Source of the DNA: Flavobacteriaceae bacterium
GTDB taxonomy: Bacteria > Bacteroidota > Bacteroidia > Flavobacteriales > Flavobacteriaceae
Length of the DNA: 15,292 bases
NCBI GenBank assembly: GCA_023145595.1
Contig: JAGLDM010000281.1
Coordinates: forward strand, 1-15,292
Direction: 5' to 3'
The first letter of the stretch is position 1, and every line of letters begins with the position of its first letter. Below the pieces are notes generated by a model. It ran no database searches. It worked only from the letters and a program-made list of their open reading frames with translations, and was not told the DNA's origin. Positions 1 to 8,149 of this stretch are shown here, in pieces. Position numbers and translations under genes: made by a program.

Positions 1-1722
1 GAAGTTGGAAATATGTCTGACGAGAATTATGCGAAATTGGATTTACATAAAAATATAGTCGATCAAATCACCTTGGTTTCTCCTTCAGGTAAGCCAATGC
101 AACGCGAATCAGATTTGATAGACGTTTGGTTCGATTCAGGTTCAATGCCGTATGCACAATGGCATTATCCGTTTGAAAACAAAGAATTGATTGACGATAA
201 AAAGTTTTATCCTGCCGATTTCATCGCAGAAGGAGTTGATCAAACAAGAGGTTGGTTTTATACTTTACATGCAATCGGAACGCTAGTTTTTGATTCAAAA
301 GCCTATAAAAATGTAGTTTCTAATGGACTCGTTTTAGATAAAACAGGTAAGAAAATGTCTAAACGTTTAGGGAATACTGTTGATCCGTTTGAAACAATGG
401 ATAAATACGGTCCAGATGCTACACGTTGGTATATGATTTCAAATGCGAATCCGTGGGACAATTTAAAATTTGATATTGACGGAATTGATGAGGTGCGTCG
501 TAAGTTTTTCGGAACCTTATATAACACCTATTCATTCTTTACTTTATATGCAAATCTTGATAAATTCAGTTATGCTGAAGATGAAATTGCTATTGAGAAA
601 CGACCAGAAATTGATCGTTGGGTTTTATCAGAATTGAACACTTTAATTCGTAGGGTAGAAGAGTCTTTTGATGATTATGAGCCAACCAAAGCGGCGCGTT
701 ATATTCAGTATTTTGTTACTGAAAACTTAAGTAACTGGTTTGTTCGTTTAAGTAGAAGACGTTTTTGGAAAGGAGATTATCAGCAGGATAAAATTTCTGC
801 ATATCAAACTTTATATACCTGTATGTTAACAGTTGCCAAACTGAGTTCACCAATAGCACCATTTTTTATGGATGCTTTGTACAAAGATTTGACGGCAGTT
901 ACAGGAAAGGGGATGGAATCTATTCATTTAGAGTCATTCCCCAAACATGACAATTCATTGGTTGATTCAGATTTAGAACGCAAAATGCAAAAGGCGCAAA
1001 AAATATCTTCAATGGTGTTATCACTTCGGAAAAAAGAAATGATAAAAGTGCGTCAGCCGTTGCAAAGAGTGATGATTCCTGTATTAGACCAACAAGATAG
1101 AGATGATATCTTAGCAATTCAAGATTTAATTATTTCTGAAGTAAATGTAAAAGAAATTGAGTTGTTAGATGATGCTTCAAATATTTTAGTGAAGAATATT
1201 AAACCGAACTTTAAAGTTTTAGGTCCAAAATATGGAAAGGAAATGCGCTTTGTTGGTGCAGCCATTCAAAAGTTTACAGCAGAAGATATTAACAAAATCG
1301 AAAAAGAGGGTGTGATTTCTGTTAAAATCAACGAGAATTTTGTAAACTTGTCCATAGAAGAAGTAGAGATTGCATCACAGGATATCGAAGGCTGGCTAGT
1401 TTCCAACCAAGGGAATTTAACAGTAGCTTTAGATGTTACTATTACAGATGATTTACGAGAAGAAGGGAATGCACGAGAGTTGATTAATAGAGTGCAGAAC
1501 TTACGTAAAGATTCAGGGCTGGATGTAACAGACAGAATCAAATTAAGTATACAAAAGAATTCAATTTTAGAGCAAGCGGTTCAAACAAATGAATCCTATA
1601 TTAAAAATGAAACTTTGACAGAACAATTGTTGTTTGTTGATGAGATTAAAGAAGGAACTGAAATCTCTTTTGATACGATTGAAACTAAAATATTAATTGA
1701 AAAAATTGAAGAAAATGACTAA
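1..1722 (+). CDS. ileS: Isoleucyl-tRNA synthetase, C-terminal half (5' end outside window)
   Basis: Charges tRNA-Ile with isoleucine in the cytoplasm. The reading frame is open from base 1, so the gene enters from the left and its start is not in the window; about 573 codons remain, roughly half of a Bacteroidota IleS. Seen directly: the class I tail of the catalytic core with GVDQTRGWFYTLH and the signature KMSKR (positions 352-366), where many bacterial enzymes have KMSKS. An anticodon-binding helical domain follows, including the run NWFVRLSRRRFW. The C-terminal end has EEGNARELINRVQNLRKDSG and no paired cysteines, so the C-terminal zinc ribbon of IleS1-type enzymes is absent. KMSKR and the missing zinc ribbon fit the eukaryote-like IleS2 class. 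The TAA stop overlaps the next gene by 8 bases, which suggests co-transcription and translational coupling. Confidence 0.97.
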   Translation, partial: EVGNMSDENYAKLDLHKNIVDQITLVSPSGKPMQRESDLIDVWFDSGSMPYAQWHYPFENKELIDDKKFYPADFIAEGVDQTRGWFYTLHAIGTLVFDSKAYKNVVSNGLVLDKTGKKMSKRLGNTVDPFETMDKYGPDATRWYMISNANPWDNLKFDIDGIDEVRRKFFGTLYNTYSFFTLYANLDKFSYAEDEIAIEKRPEIDRWVLSELNTLIRRVEESFDDYEPTKAARYIQYFVTENLSNWFVRLSRRRFWKGDYQQDKISAYQTLYTCMLTVAKLSSPIAPFFMDALYKDLTAVTGKGMESIHLESFPKHDNSLVDSDLERKMQKAQKISSMVLSLRKKEMIKVRQPLQRVMIPVLDQQDRDDILAIQDLIISEVNVKEIELLDDASNILVKNIKPNFKVLGPKYGKEMRFVGAAIQKFTAEDINKIEKEGVISVKINENFVNLSIEEVEIASQDIEGWLVSNQGNLTVALDVTITDDLREEGNARELINRVQNLRKDSGLDVTDRIKLSIQKNSILEQAVQTNESYIKNETLTEQLLFVDEIKEGTEISFDTIETKILIEKIEEND

Positions 1723-2095
1723 AACTACAAGTAAATTTACGGATGCTGATTTAGCCGAATTCAAAGAGATAATTACAGCAAAAATAGCTCATGCGCAAGA
1801 AGATTTAGACTTGTTAAAACGAGCTTTTAAAAACGATAGTGATAACAGAACAGAGGATACTTCTCCTACTTTCAAAACTTTTGAAGCAGGCTCTGAAACG
1901 ATGAGCAAAGAGGCAAATGTTCAATTGGCAATTCGTCAAGAAAAATTTATTCGCGATTTGAATAATGCTTTATTACGCATAAAAAACGGTACGTATGGCA
2001 TTTGCCGTGTTACTGGGAAATTAATTCAAAAGGAACGATTAAAATTGGTTCCTCATGCTACTTTGAGTATTGAAGCAAAGAAGAGTCAAAAATAA
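1715..2095 (+). CDS. TraR/DksA-family regulator with degenerate zinc finger
   Basis: A 126-residue member of the DksA/TraR family, whose members bind RNA polymerase through the secondary channel and adjust transcription, often together with ppGpp. The N-terminal half is a predicted helical hairpin rich in charged residues (about residues 8-40 and 62-92). The C-terminal end carries the family's finger region, GTYGICRVTGK followed by ERLKLVPHAT. Only one cysteine is present (C97): the second position of the first CxxC is threonine (T100) and the second CxxC is absent, so zinc is unlikely to be bound. The ATG at 1715 is chosen over a TTG at 1697 because the ATG gives the usual family N-terminus and overlaps the ileS stop by 8 bases. 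Its place between ileS and lspA suggests a housekeeping operon. The family call is firm; the role is inferred. Confidence 0.93.
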   Translation: MTKTTSKFTDADLAEFKEIITAKIAHAQEDLDLLKRAFKNDSDNRTEDTSPTFKTFEAGSETMSKEANVQLAIRQEKFIRDLNNALLRIKNGTYGICRVTGKLIQKERLKLVPHATLSIEAKKSQK

Positions 2096-2106
2096 AAAGA
2101 CTTCTG

Positions 2107-2745
2107 TTGAAAAAAGCACTTAGTATTGTTTTCGTTGTTTTATTGATTGATCAAATCGTAAAAGTTTACATAAAAACACATTTTTATTTAGGAGAAACTG
2201 TTTATGTTTTTGGACTCGATTGGGCTCGTATTCATTTCGTAGAAAATTACGGAATGGCATGGGGAACTGAATTTGGAGGTAAAACAGGAAAACTTTTTCT
2301 AACATTTTTTAGAATCGCAGCAGTATTTGGTATTATCTATTGGCTCAAAACCTCCATCAAAAACAAAGAGTCAAGATTACTGTTATTTGCAATACCCCTC
2401 ATATTGGCGGGGGCAATCGGAAACATTGTAGATTCTATTTTTTACGGAATTATTTTTGATACCCCAGGAGGAAGAAATTTAGCAACGCTATTCGCTGAAG
2501 ATGGTTACGCTCCTTTTTTTCATGGTCGCGTTGTTGATATGTTCTATTTTCCTTTTATTGAACACGGAACTTTTCCAGAATGGATTCCGTTTTTAGGCGG
2601 AGGAACTTTTACCTTTTTTAATGGAATATTTAATGTAGCAGATTTTGCTATTTCTTGCGGAGTAATAATCCTAATTATTTTTAATAAGCGTGTTTTTCCA
2701 AAGGAAATAGAAGAGGGAAAGGAAATCCCTAAAGAAGTTATTTAA
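2107..2745 (+). CDS. lspA: Lipoprotein signal peptidase (signal peptidase II)
   Basis: Inner-membrane aspartyl protease that cuts the signal peptide from diacylated prolipoproteins. The 212-residue product has hydrophobic segments near residues 4-21, 64-80, 91-105 and 178-192, fitting the four-helix LspA fold. Catalytic motifs are visible: GNIVDS with Asp109 and FNVADF with Asn176 and Asp179; the conserved RVVDMF follows the first motif at 141-146. At 212 residues it is longer than the roughly 165 residues of the E. coli enzyme. The extra length is mainly a periplasmic insertion between about residues 111 and 170, as in other Bacteroidota. The start is TTG at 2107 (MKKALSIVFV); no in-frame ATG lies between the upstream stop at 2071-2073 and this codon, only ATA and CTG. 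It begins 11 bases after the DksA-like gene, probably in one operon. The stop overlaps the relic of a convergent gene. Confidence 0.95.
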   Translation: MKKALSIVFVVLLIDQIVKVYIKTHFYLGETVYVFGLDWARIHFVENYGMAWGTEFGGKTGKLFLTFFRIAAVFGIIYWLKTSIKNKESRLLLFAIPLILAGAIGNIVDSIFYGIIFDTPGGRNLATLFAEDGYAPFFHGRVVDMFYFPFIEHGTFPEWIPFLGGGTFTFFNGIFNVADFAISCGVIILIIFNKRVFPKEIEEGKEIPKEVI

Positions 2746-3027
2746 CAGCTTCAAGAAACTTTTCTAAATGGTCATTTCGACATAATCCATTAAAACGATT
2801 TTATACCATTGGTTACTCCCATCATGGGTTTCTGGAACTAAATCAAACTTTTCTGCAATCTCTTCAGGAATATTTCCCGACTTCATGGTTACAATAGTCA
2901 TTTGAGGATTTTTATAACACCCAATATTTAACGCATCCAATTGATCGAAAAGTCATTGTGCTCTCATGAGAATAATACTGGTTTTTTCTAGTACAGTATA
3001 ATTATGTTTTTCTTGTGATCCAAAATA
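2738..3027 (-). pseudogene. C-terminal relic of a PLP-dependent (histidine decarboxylase-like) group II decarboxylase
   Basis: Reading the - strand from about 3027 gives one coherent protein-like frame: YFGSQ, then YTVLEKTSIILMRAQ, an in-frame TGA at 2953-2955 where Trp would fit, then LFDQLDALNIGCYKNP, a segment with IPEEIAEKFDLVPETHDG, and WYKIVLMDYVEM. A one-base frame change near 2771-2785 then leads into DHLEKFLEAVK and a TAA at 2738-2740, overlapping the end of lspA by 8 bases. The order 'x-x-N-P ... T-I-V ... F-x-L-V ... K-I-V-x-M ... F-L' matches, from memory, the C-terminal end of group II PLP decarboxylases of the histidine decarboxylase type. The PLP-lysine region and everything N-terminal are missing, and a stop lies in frame at 3061-3063. 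The decay (stop, frameshift, truncation) is seen directly. The family name is an inference and could be wrong. Confidence 0.55.
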
Positions 3028-3032
3028 ACACC

Positions 3033-3056
3033 AAAAAAGTAATAAATTACTTTTTT
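3033..3056. terminator. Perfect A/T-flanked inverted repeat, possible bidirectional terminator
   Basis: The arms AAAAAAGTAAT (3033-3043) and ATTACTTTTTT (3046-3056) are perfect reverse complements separated by two bases. The A-run on the left and T-run on the right give an intrinsic-terminator layout in both directions. The stem has few G/C pairs, so it would be weak. It lies just upstream of uvrC and at the broken 5' edge of the decarboxylase relic. It may be a leftover terminator or the end of an excised element. Confidence 0.4.
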
Positions 3057-3078
3057 CACTTTAACATTAAGTGTTTGG

Positions 3079-3108
3079 TTGAGTAATAAAAAAAAATAGG
3101 TAACTTCG
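3079..3108 (+). promoter_or_regulatory. Candidate Bacteroidota-type promoter for uvrC
   Basis: TTG at 3079-3081 is followed after 19 bases by TAACTTCG (3101-3108), which differs from the Bacteroidota -7 consensus TAnnTTTG at one position. The box ends only 4 bases before the uvrC ATG, so the transcript would have almost no leader. It is the only plausible promoter seen after the inverted repeat at 3033-3056. This is a pattern match only. Confidence 0.35.
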
Positions 3109-3112
3109 TTAT

Positions 3113-4903
3113 ATGCAACCTACATTAGAAGTACAATTAAAAACATTGCCAAATAACCCAGGGGTTTATCAATTCTATGATATCAATGAAAAATTACTGT
3201 ATGTAGGAAAGGCAAAAAATTTAAAAAAAAGAGTTTCTTCATATTTTAATAAAACGCATGATAATGGTAAAACCAGAGTTTTAGTTAAAAAAATATGCAG
3301 CGTTAAACATATTATAGTCGCTACAGAAACAGATGCTTTGTTGTTAGAAAACAATCTGATTAAAAAGTATCAACCAAGGTATAATGTGATGTTGAAAGAC
3401 GACAAAACATATCCGTGGATTTGCATAAAAAAGGAACGATTTCCTAGAATATTTTTGACTCGGAATGTGATTAAAGATGGCTCAGAGTATTATGGACCTT
3501 ATACATCTGTTCGGACAGTAAAGGTTTTACTGGATTTAATTAGAGATTTGTATCAGTTGCGTACATGTAATTTTTTTTTAAGTGAAAAGAATATTGAAGA
3601 TGAAAAATATAAACTCTGTTTAGAATACCATATCGGAAATTGCAAGGCACCTTGTGAAAATAGGCAGACGGAAGAAAATTACGATAAAGGAATTAAGGAA
3701 ATAAGGCAAATCATTAAGGGAAATTTTAAAGATTCGCTGGAGACTTTAAAAAGGCTCATGAATGAATTTGCTGATAAAATGGAGTTTGAGCAAGCCCAAA
3801 AAATTAAAGAAAAAATAAATCAATTATCTAATTATCAGGCGAAATCTACGGTTGTGAACCCGTCGATAAATGATGTAGATGTTTTTACTATTATTTCGGA
3901 TGAAAGTTATGGGTATGTGAATTTCTTTAAGATAATGAACGGATCTATAATTCAGTCGCATACATCAGAAATAAAAAAGAAATTGGATGAGACGGATAAA
4001 GAGTTGTTAGAGTTAACGATCATTGAAATTCGACAGCGTTTCAATTCGCAATCAAAAGAAATTTATGTGCCATTTACTGTTGATGTTGGAAGTGAAATAA
4101 AAGTTACAATTCCGAGATTAGGAGACAAAAAACAGATTGTAGATTTGTCTTTAAGAAACGCAAAATATTTTAGACAAGAGCAATTTAAGCAGATAAAAAT
4201 TGTTGATCCAGACCGTCATGTAAATCGAATTATGGCGCAAATGAAAAAGGATTTAAGAATGCTAAAAGAACCAAGGCATATAGAGTGTTTTGATAATTCT
4301 AATATTCAGGGAACACATCCGGTTGCAGCGTGTGTTGTGTTTAGGAATGGCAAGCCAAGTAAAAAGGAGTATCGAAATTTTAATATAAAGACGGTAGAAG
4401 GTCCAGATGATTTTGCTTCTATGGAAGAGGTTGTATTTCGTAGGTATAAAAGATTGCTTTCAGAAGGAGAAGATTTGCCACAATTAATTGTGGTTGATGG
4501 AGGAAAAGGGCAACTATCATCGGCATTAAAAAGTTTAGATATTTTAGGTTTAAGAAACAAAATTGCAATTATCGGAATTGCGAAAAGATTGGAGGAAATT
4601 TATTACCCGAATGATCCAATTCCACTATATTTGGATAAGAAATCGGAATCGTTGAAGATTATTCAGCAGTTACGAAATGAAGCGCATCGTTTTGGGATTG
4701 CACATCACAGAAATAAGCGTAGTAAAAATGCTATTCAGACCGAATTGGAACAGATTTCGGGAATTGGGCAACAAACTATTGTAACATTACTACAACATTT
4801 TAGATCTACTAAAAGAGTGTCAGAGGCTAATTTGAAAGAATTAGAAGAAGTCGTTGGAGTCTCTAGAGCGGCTAAACTGTATAATTATTATCATAAAGAA
4901 TGA
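3113..4903 (+). CDS. uvrC: Excinuclease ABC subunit C
   Basis: The UvrC nuclease makes both incisions around bulky DNA lesions after UvrA and UvrB have located them. The 596-residue length is normal for the family. The N-terminal GIY-YIG nuclease domain is clear, with GVY at 17-19 and YVG at 30-32. A UVR (UvrB-interacting) helix pair follows around residues 202-240 (EFADKMEFEQAQKIKEKI). The RNase H-like nuclease domain has its acidic and histidine residues in place: Asp394 in FDNSNIQG, Asp462 in VVDGGKGQ and His525 in EAHRFG. The C-terminal end has helix-hairpin-helix motifs (ISGIGQQT and VVGVSRAA). The ATG at 3113 gives the standard N-terminus. The stop overlaps the next gene's start as ATGA (4900-4903), so the two are probably translationally coupled even though their functions are unrelated. 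Confidence 0.98.
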   Translation: MQPTLEVQLKTLPNNPGVYQFYDINEKLLYVGKAKNLKKRVSSYFNKTHDNGKTRVLVKKICSVKHIIVATETDALLLENNLIKKYQPRYNVMLKDDKTYPWICIKKERFPRIFLTRNVIKDGSEYYGPYTSVRTVKVLLDLIRDLYQLRTCNFFLSEKNIEDEKYKLCLEYHIGNCKAPCENRQTEENYDKGIKEIRQIIKGNFKDSLETLKRLMNEFADKMEFEQAQKIKEKINQLSNYQAKSTVVNPSINDVDVFTIISDESYGYVNFFKIMNGSIIQSHTSEIKKKLDETDKELLELTIIEIRQRFNSQSKEIYVPFTVDVGSEIKVTIPRLGDKKQIVDLSLRNAKYFRQEQFKQIKIVDPDRHVNRIMAQMKKDLRMLKEPRHIECFDNSNIQGTHPVAACVVFRNGKPSKKEYRNFNIKTVEGPDDFASMEEVVFRRYKRLLSEGEDLPQLIVVDGGKGQLSSALKSLDILGLRNKIAIIGIAKRLEEIYYPNDPIPLYLDKKSESLKIIQQLRNEAHRFGIAHHRNKRSKNAIQTELEQISGIGQQTIVTLLQHFRSTKRVSEANLKELEEVVGVSRAAKLYNYYHKE

Positions 4904-7122
4904 AAATTTTTATTGTTTTTTTATTGGTATTCTATTCTTGCTTTGTGTTTTCTCAGCAAGAAATCAACAATGAGCAAAAAGATTTAAAAGTAGGGCTTGT
5001 ATTGTCTGGTGGAGGCGCAAAAGGCTTTGCACATATTGCTGTTTTAAAAGTTTTAGAAGAAGCAAATGTGCGTGTAGATTATATTTCGGGTACAAGTATG
5101 GGAGCAATAATTGGGGCGATGTACGCCTCAGGATACAGCGCTAAGCAAATAGATTTACTTATTAGAAATGTAGATTTTAATGAGTTGATCTTGGATGAAA
5201 TACCAAGAAAATCGAAACCTTTTCACGAAAAAGAAAAAGGGGAAAAGTATGCACTCATTTTGCCTGTAAAAAATGGAAGAGTAAGTCTTCCGTTGGCCTT
5301 ATCTAGTGGTCAAAATATTTTGAACCTTTTAACAGATGGCCTCAGCCATGTAGATACTATTTCTGATTTTAGTAAACTTCCGATACCTTTTGTGTGTGTT
5401 GCTACAGACCTTGAAACTGGAGAAAAGGTGGTTTTAAAAGATGGGTTTTTGCCATTGGCCATTCAGGCGAGTGGAGCATTTCCAACCTTATTGGCACCTG
5501 TTGAAATTGACGGGAGATTATTGGTTGATGGCGGAATTATGAATAACTTCCCTGTAGATGAGGTGCAGAAAATGAATCCGGATATAATTATTGGTGTCGA
5601 ATTGGGAAATAAATTCAGTAACAGAGAGGGGTTGAATTCTGGAATTAGTATAATTAATCAAATTTTAAGTTTTCAAATTTATGATAATTATGATGAGCAA
5701 AGAGCGAATACAGATGTTTTAATTCATCCAGATATGACGAACTATAAAGTTACGTCGTTTAGCGATTATGATGCTATTTATAAATTGGGTGAAGTTTCGG
5801 CTCGTAATCAGTTTGATGCTTTGGTTGCTATAGGAGAACAACAATCAAAAAAGAAAATTCATGCACCTATAAGCCCACAGCCAAAAAATATATTTATTCA
5901 TAAAATAAATATTAATGGGAATGAAGATTATACAGACTCTTATGTGAAGTCTAAAATGCAAATAGGAGTAGGTCAAGCAATTACACTACAACATTTCTCA
6001 GAGGGATTAAATAATTTAACCGCAACAGGAAATTTTTCAAGTATTCAATATAGGATTGAAGAAACGGGTGATGGCAGCGTCATTAATTTAAAGTTAAAAC
6101 AAAATACGGTTAAGGCTAGTGTGAAACTTGCGTTGCATTATGATGATTTATATAAGGCCGCAATGCTGGTTAACTATACTGTAAAACACTTAATTATCAA
6201 GAACGATATTGTTTCTGCTGATTTGATTCTAGGGGATAATATTCGTTACAATTTTGATTATTTTATTGATAATGAATCGAATTGGAGTATTGGATTAAAG
6301 TCCCGATATAATACTTTTAAAAAAGATATGGCTTTTGATTGGGTAGACAGCGATATTAATAAAATTGATTTAAAATACTTAGATTTTACGAATACACTCT
6401 ATTTTCAAAATGTACTTAATAGAAAACTTGCATTGAGAATTGGAGTTGAACATAAAAACATTAGAGCATATACGGAAACATTTATCCCTATAACATTAAA
6501 GAATGATCGATATAAATATTACTTTGATAGGAGTAATTATTTAAACTTTATATCCTGCCTTAAGCTGGATACTTATGATAAAAAATACCTTCCAAAGAGC
6601 GGGGTTAATTTTGATGTTGAATTTCGATGGTATTTAGTTTCGAGTGATTATAATGAAAACTTTAAGTCATTCTCTCAATTAACAGGGGAGTTAGCCTATG
6701 CTCATAGTTTTTTTAACAATAAATTCACGGCACATATAATTTCAGAAGCAGGAATAAATATTGGAGAGAATAATGTTGATGTCTTGAATTACCATTTGGG
6801 AGGTTATGGAGAGAATTACATCAATACATTTATTCCTTTTTACGGCTATGACTTTGGTAAATTATCTGGTGAAGGGTATCTTTTAACAGCCTTAAAATTA
6901 AGGCATGAAATATTTAGAAAAAATTATTTAATGGCAACAGCGGCTGCCGCAAGAGTTGGTCGTGATTTTTTTAATTCGGGAAATATATTTGAGGATTCTA
7001 AAACAGGTTATGGATTTGGATATGGGGTAGATTCGTTTTTAGGCCCTATTGAATTGAATTACACTTATTCTCCAGACATCAAAAAAAACTTTTGGTATTT
7101 TAATTTAGGGTACTGGTTTTGA
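4900..7122 (+). CDS. Patatin-like phospholipase fused to POTRA and Omp85-type beta-barrel
   Basis: A 740-residue exported protein. It begins with a signal peptide (about residues 1-18, hydrophobic MKIFIVFLLVF, likely cut after CFVFS). The patatin lipase domain spans about 30-310: oxyanion loop SGGGAKG (36-42), nucleophile Ser66 in GTSMG, and catalytic Asp210 in DGG. A POTRA-like segment follows at about 331-400 (IHKININGNEDYTDSYVKSKM). About 340 residues of alternating beta strands complete the protein, ending in the aromatic NLGYWF, as expected for a BamA-folded outer-membrane barrel. The domain order matches type Vd (PlpD/FplA-like) proteins, in which the barrel anchors or exports the lipase. 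Expected activity is phospholipase A or lysophospholipase at the outer membrane or cell surface. It overlaps uvrC by 4 bases. The domain calls are firm; surface location and substrate are inferred. Confidence 0.93.
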   Translation: MKIFIVFLLVFYSCFVFSQQEINNEQKDLKVGLVLSGGGAKGFAHIAVLKVLEEANVRVDYISGTSMGAIIGAMYASGYSAKQIDLLIRNVDFNELILDEIPRKSKPFHEKEKGEKYALILPVKNGRVSLPLALSSGQNILNLLTDGLSHVDTISDFSKLPIPFVCVATDLETGEKVVLKDGFLPLAIQASGAFPTLLAPVEIDGRLLVDGGIMNNFPVDEVQKMNPDIIIGVELGNKFSNREGLNSGISIINQILSFQIYDNYDEQRANTDVLIHPDMTNYKVTSFSDYDAIYKLGEVSARNQFDALVAIGEQQSKKKIHAPISPQPKNIFIHKININGNEDYTDSYVKSKMQIGVGQAITLQHFSEGLNNLTATGNFSSIQYRIEETGDGSVINLKLKQNTVKASVKLALHYDDLYKAAMLVNYTVKHLIIKNDIVSADLILGDNIRYNFDYFIDNESNWSIGLKSRYNTFKKDMAFDWVDSDINKIDLKYLDFTNTLYFQNVLNRKLALRIGVEHKNIRAYTETFIPITLKNDRYKYYFDRSNYLNFISCLKLDTYDKKYLPKSGVNFDVEFRWYLVSSDYNENFKSFSQLTGELAYAHSFFNNKFTAHIISEAGINIGENNVDVLNYHLGGYGENYINTFIPFYGYDFGKLSGEGYLLTALKLRHEIFRKNYLMATAAAARVGRDFFNSGNIFEDSKTGYGFGYGVDSFLGPIELNYTYSPDIKKNFWYFNLGYWF

Positions 7123-7252
7123 ATCGTTTAGATTCGATTTGTAAATGCAACTCTTAAATTGTTGAGGAGCATTATTTAACAAAACAGGAAAAAGGGTCAC
7201 CTTAGTTTTGTAAGAAATAGAATCATTACCTCAAAAAATCGCCAAACTTAAA

Positions 7253-7287
7253 GTTGCAATGATTCGTGTCATTGCTGACAATTTTTA
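7253..7287 (+). terminator. Possible terminator after the patatin-barrel gene
   Basis: GTTGCAATGA (7253-7262) can pair with TCATTGC-T-GAC (7269-7279) around a six-base loop, with one bulged T and one G-T pair, followed by AATTTTT. It lies 130 bases after the patatin gene and just beyond the end of the convergent AraC gene. A smaller hairpin, GAATC-GTTTA-GATTC (7121-7135), sits directly on the patatin stop. Neither is strong. Confidence 0.35.
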
Positions 7288-7294
7288 AAAAAAG

Positions 7295-8149
7295 TTAGTC
7301 GGATCTAAAACTTTTGCGATAATTAGTTGGAGTTAACCCCATACTTTTTTTAAAGTAGTGGTTAAAATTTGCAAGATTATTGTAGCCGCATTCGTAGCAA
7401 ATTTTTGTAATCTGTTTATCTGTTTCGGCTAATAATTTTGCTGCTATTCCAATTCTAACACTTTTAACATACTCCATAAAAGTGATTTCTGTTTTCTTTT
7501 TAAAATATCTACAAAATGAACTAGGAGCCATATTTAATACGGCAGAGGCTTCCTCAAGTTTTATTCCTTCTTGAATGTTTTGGAACACATACTCGTAAAT
7601 TTTATTTATTTTTTCGAGATTTGCTGAAAACGGAGCATTCAGATTTACTGGGTTTGAAAGAAATTTTCTGTTTTTAGTTTTTAAAAGGATATTGATTGTT
7701 TGGAGGAGATTAATATAATATTCCAAACCTTTCAAGTGAACCATCTTTTCAAGAATCGCTTTAATTTCACTAATATCATCTATTTTAAAACGAATTCCGC
7801 GATTGGCACTTGTTAATAGATTAAACACGCTATCTAATTCTGGGATGTTAAAAAAATCTGATTTTATAATGTCTTCATTGAAATGTGTAACAATGCAGGT
7901 AGATTTATTGTCTTTTTCATGGTCTAAGACCTCCCAACAGTGAGGAAGATCCTTTCCTAAAAGGACTAAATCACCTTTTTCAAAACCAGAAATATTATCG
8001 CCTACAATCCTTCTTCCTGATCCATGGGTAATTAAATTTAGTTCAAAATTTGTGTGCGAATGAATTCTTTCATTTGACATTAAAGGCAACTCCCTTGTAA
8101 TAAAGGATTGTCTTTCTGGCACGAAAATTTTTTCAAATACAAATTCCAT
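7295..8149 (-). CDS. AraC-family transcriptional regulator with cupin sensor domain
   Basis: A 284-residue regulator. The N-terminal part is a cupin-type ligand-binding domain (about 25-100), with HSHTNFELNLITHGSG near 30-45 and GDLVLLGKDLPHCWE near 59-73. The C-terminal part has the two helix-turn-helix units of the AraC/XylS family: KLEEASAVLNMAPSSFCRYFKK (first unit, about 197-218) and ITKICYECGYNNLANFNHYFKK (second, about 247-268), ending in the family signature GLTPTNYRK. The start is placed at the ATG at 8149. A TTG 21 bases upstream also keeps the frame open, but it lies inside an exact TAnnTTTG promoter box on this strand. The gene is divergent from the aldolase-symporter pair, so it most likely controls those genes in response to a sugar or sugar acid. 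Ligand unknown. Confidence 0.95.
   Translation of the reverse strand: MEFVFEKIFVPERQSFITRELPLMSNERIHSHTNFELNLITHGSGRRIVGDNISGFEKGDLVLLGKDLPHCWEVLDHEKDNKSTCIVTHFNEDIIKSDFFNIPELDSVFNLLTSANRGIRFKIDDISEIKAILEKMVHLKGLEYYINLLQTINILLKTKNRKFLSNPVNLNAPFSANLEKINKIYEYVFQNIQEGIKLEEASAVLNMAPSSFCRYFKKKTEITFMEYVKSVRIGIAAKLLAETDKQITKICYECGYNNLANFNHYFKKSMGLTPTNYRKSFRSD

Noticed and set aside
303..527. Open - strand frame opposite ileS
   Set aside because: Shadow of the ileS reading frame; no recognisable domain. The same holds for the other antisense frames within ileS, uvrC, the symporter, the dehydrogenase and clpX.
1697..1714. TTG start giving six extra residues on the DksA-like protein
   Set aside because: The ATG at 1715 gives the usual family N-terminus and a typical 8-base operon overlap; the extra residues are just lysine-rich translation of the ileS 3' end.
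2771..2782. Second copy of GTCATTTCGACA, matching 14962-14973
   Set aside because: A 12-base match is expected by chance several times in 15 kb, and here it falls within the decarboxylase relic's coding frame.
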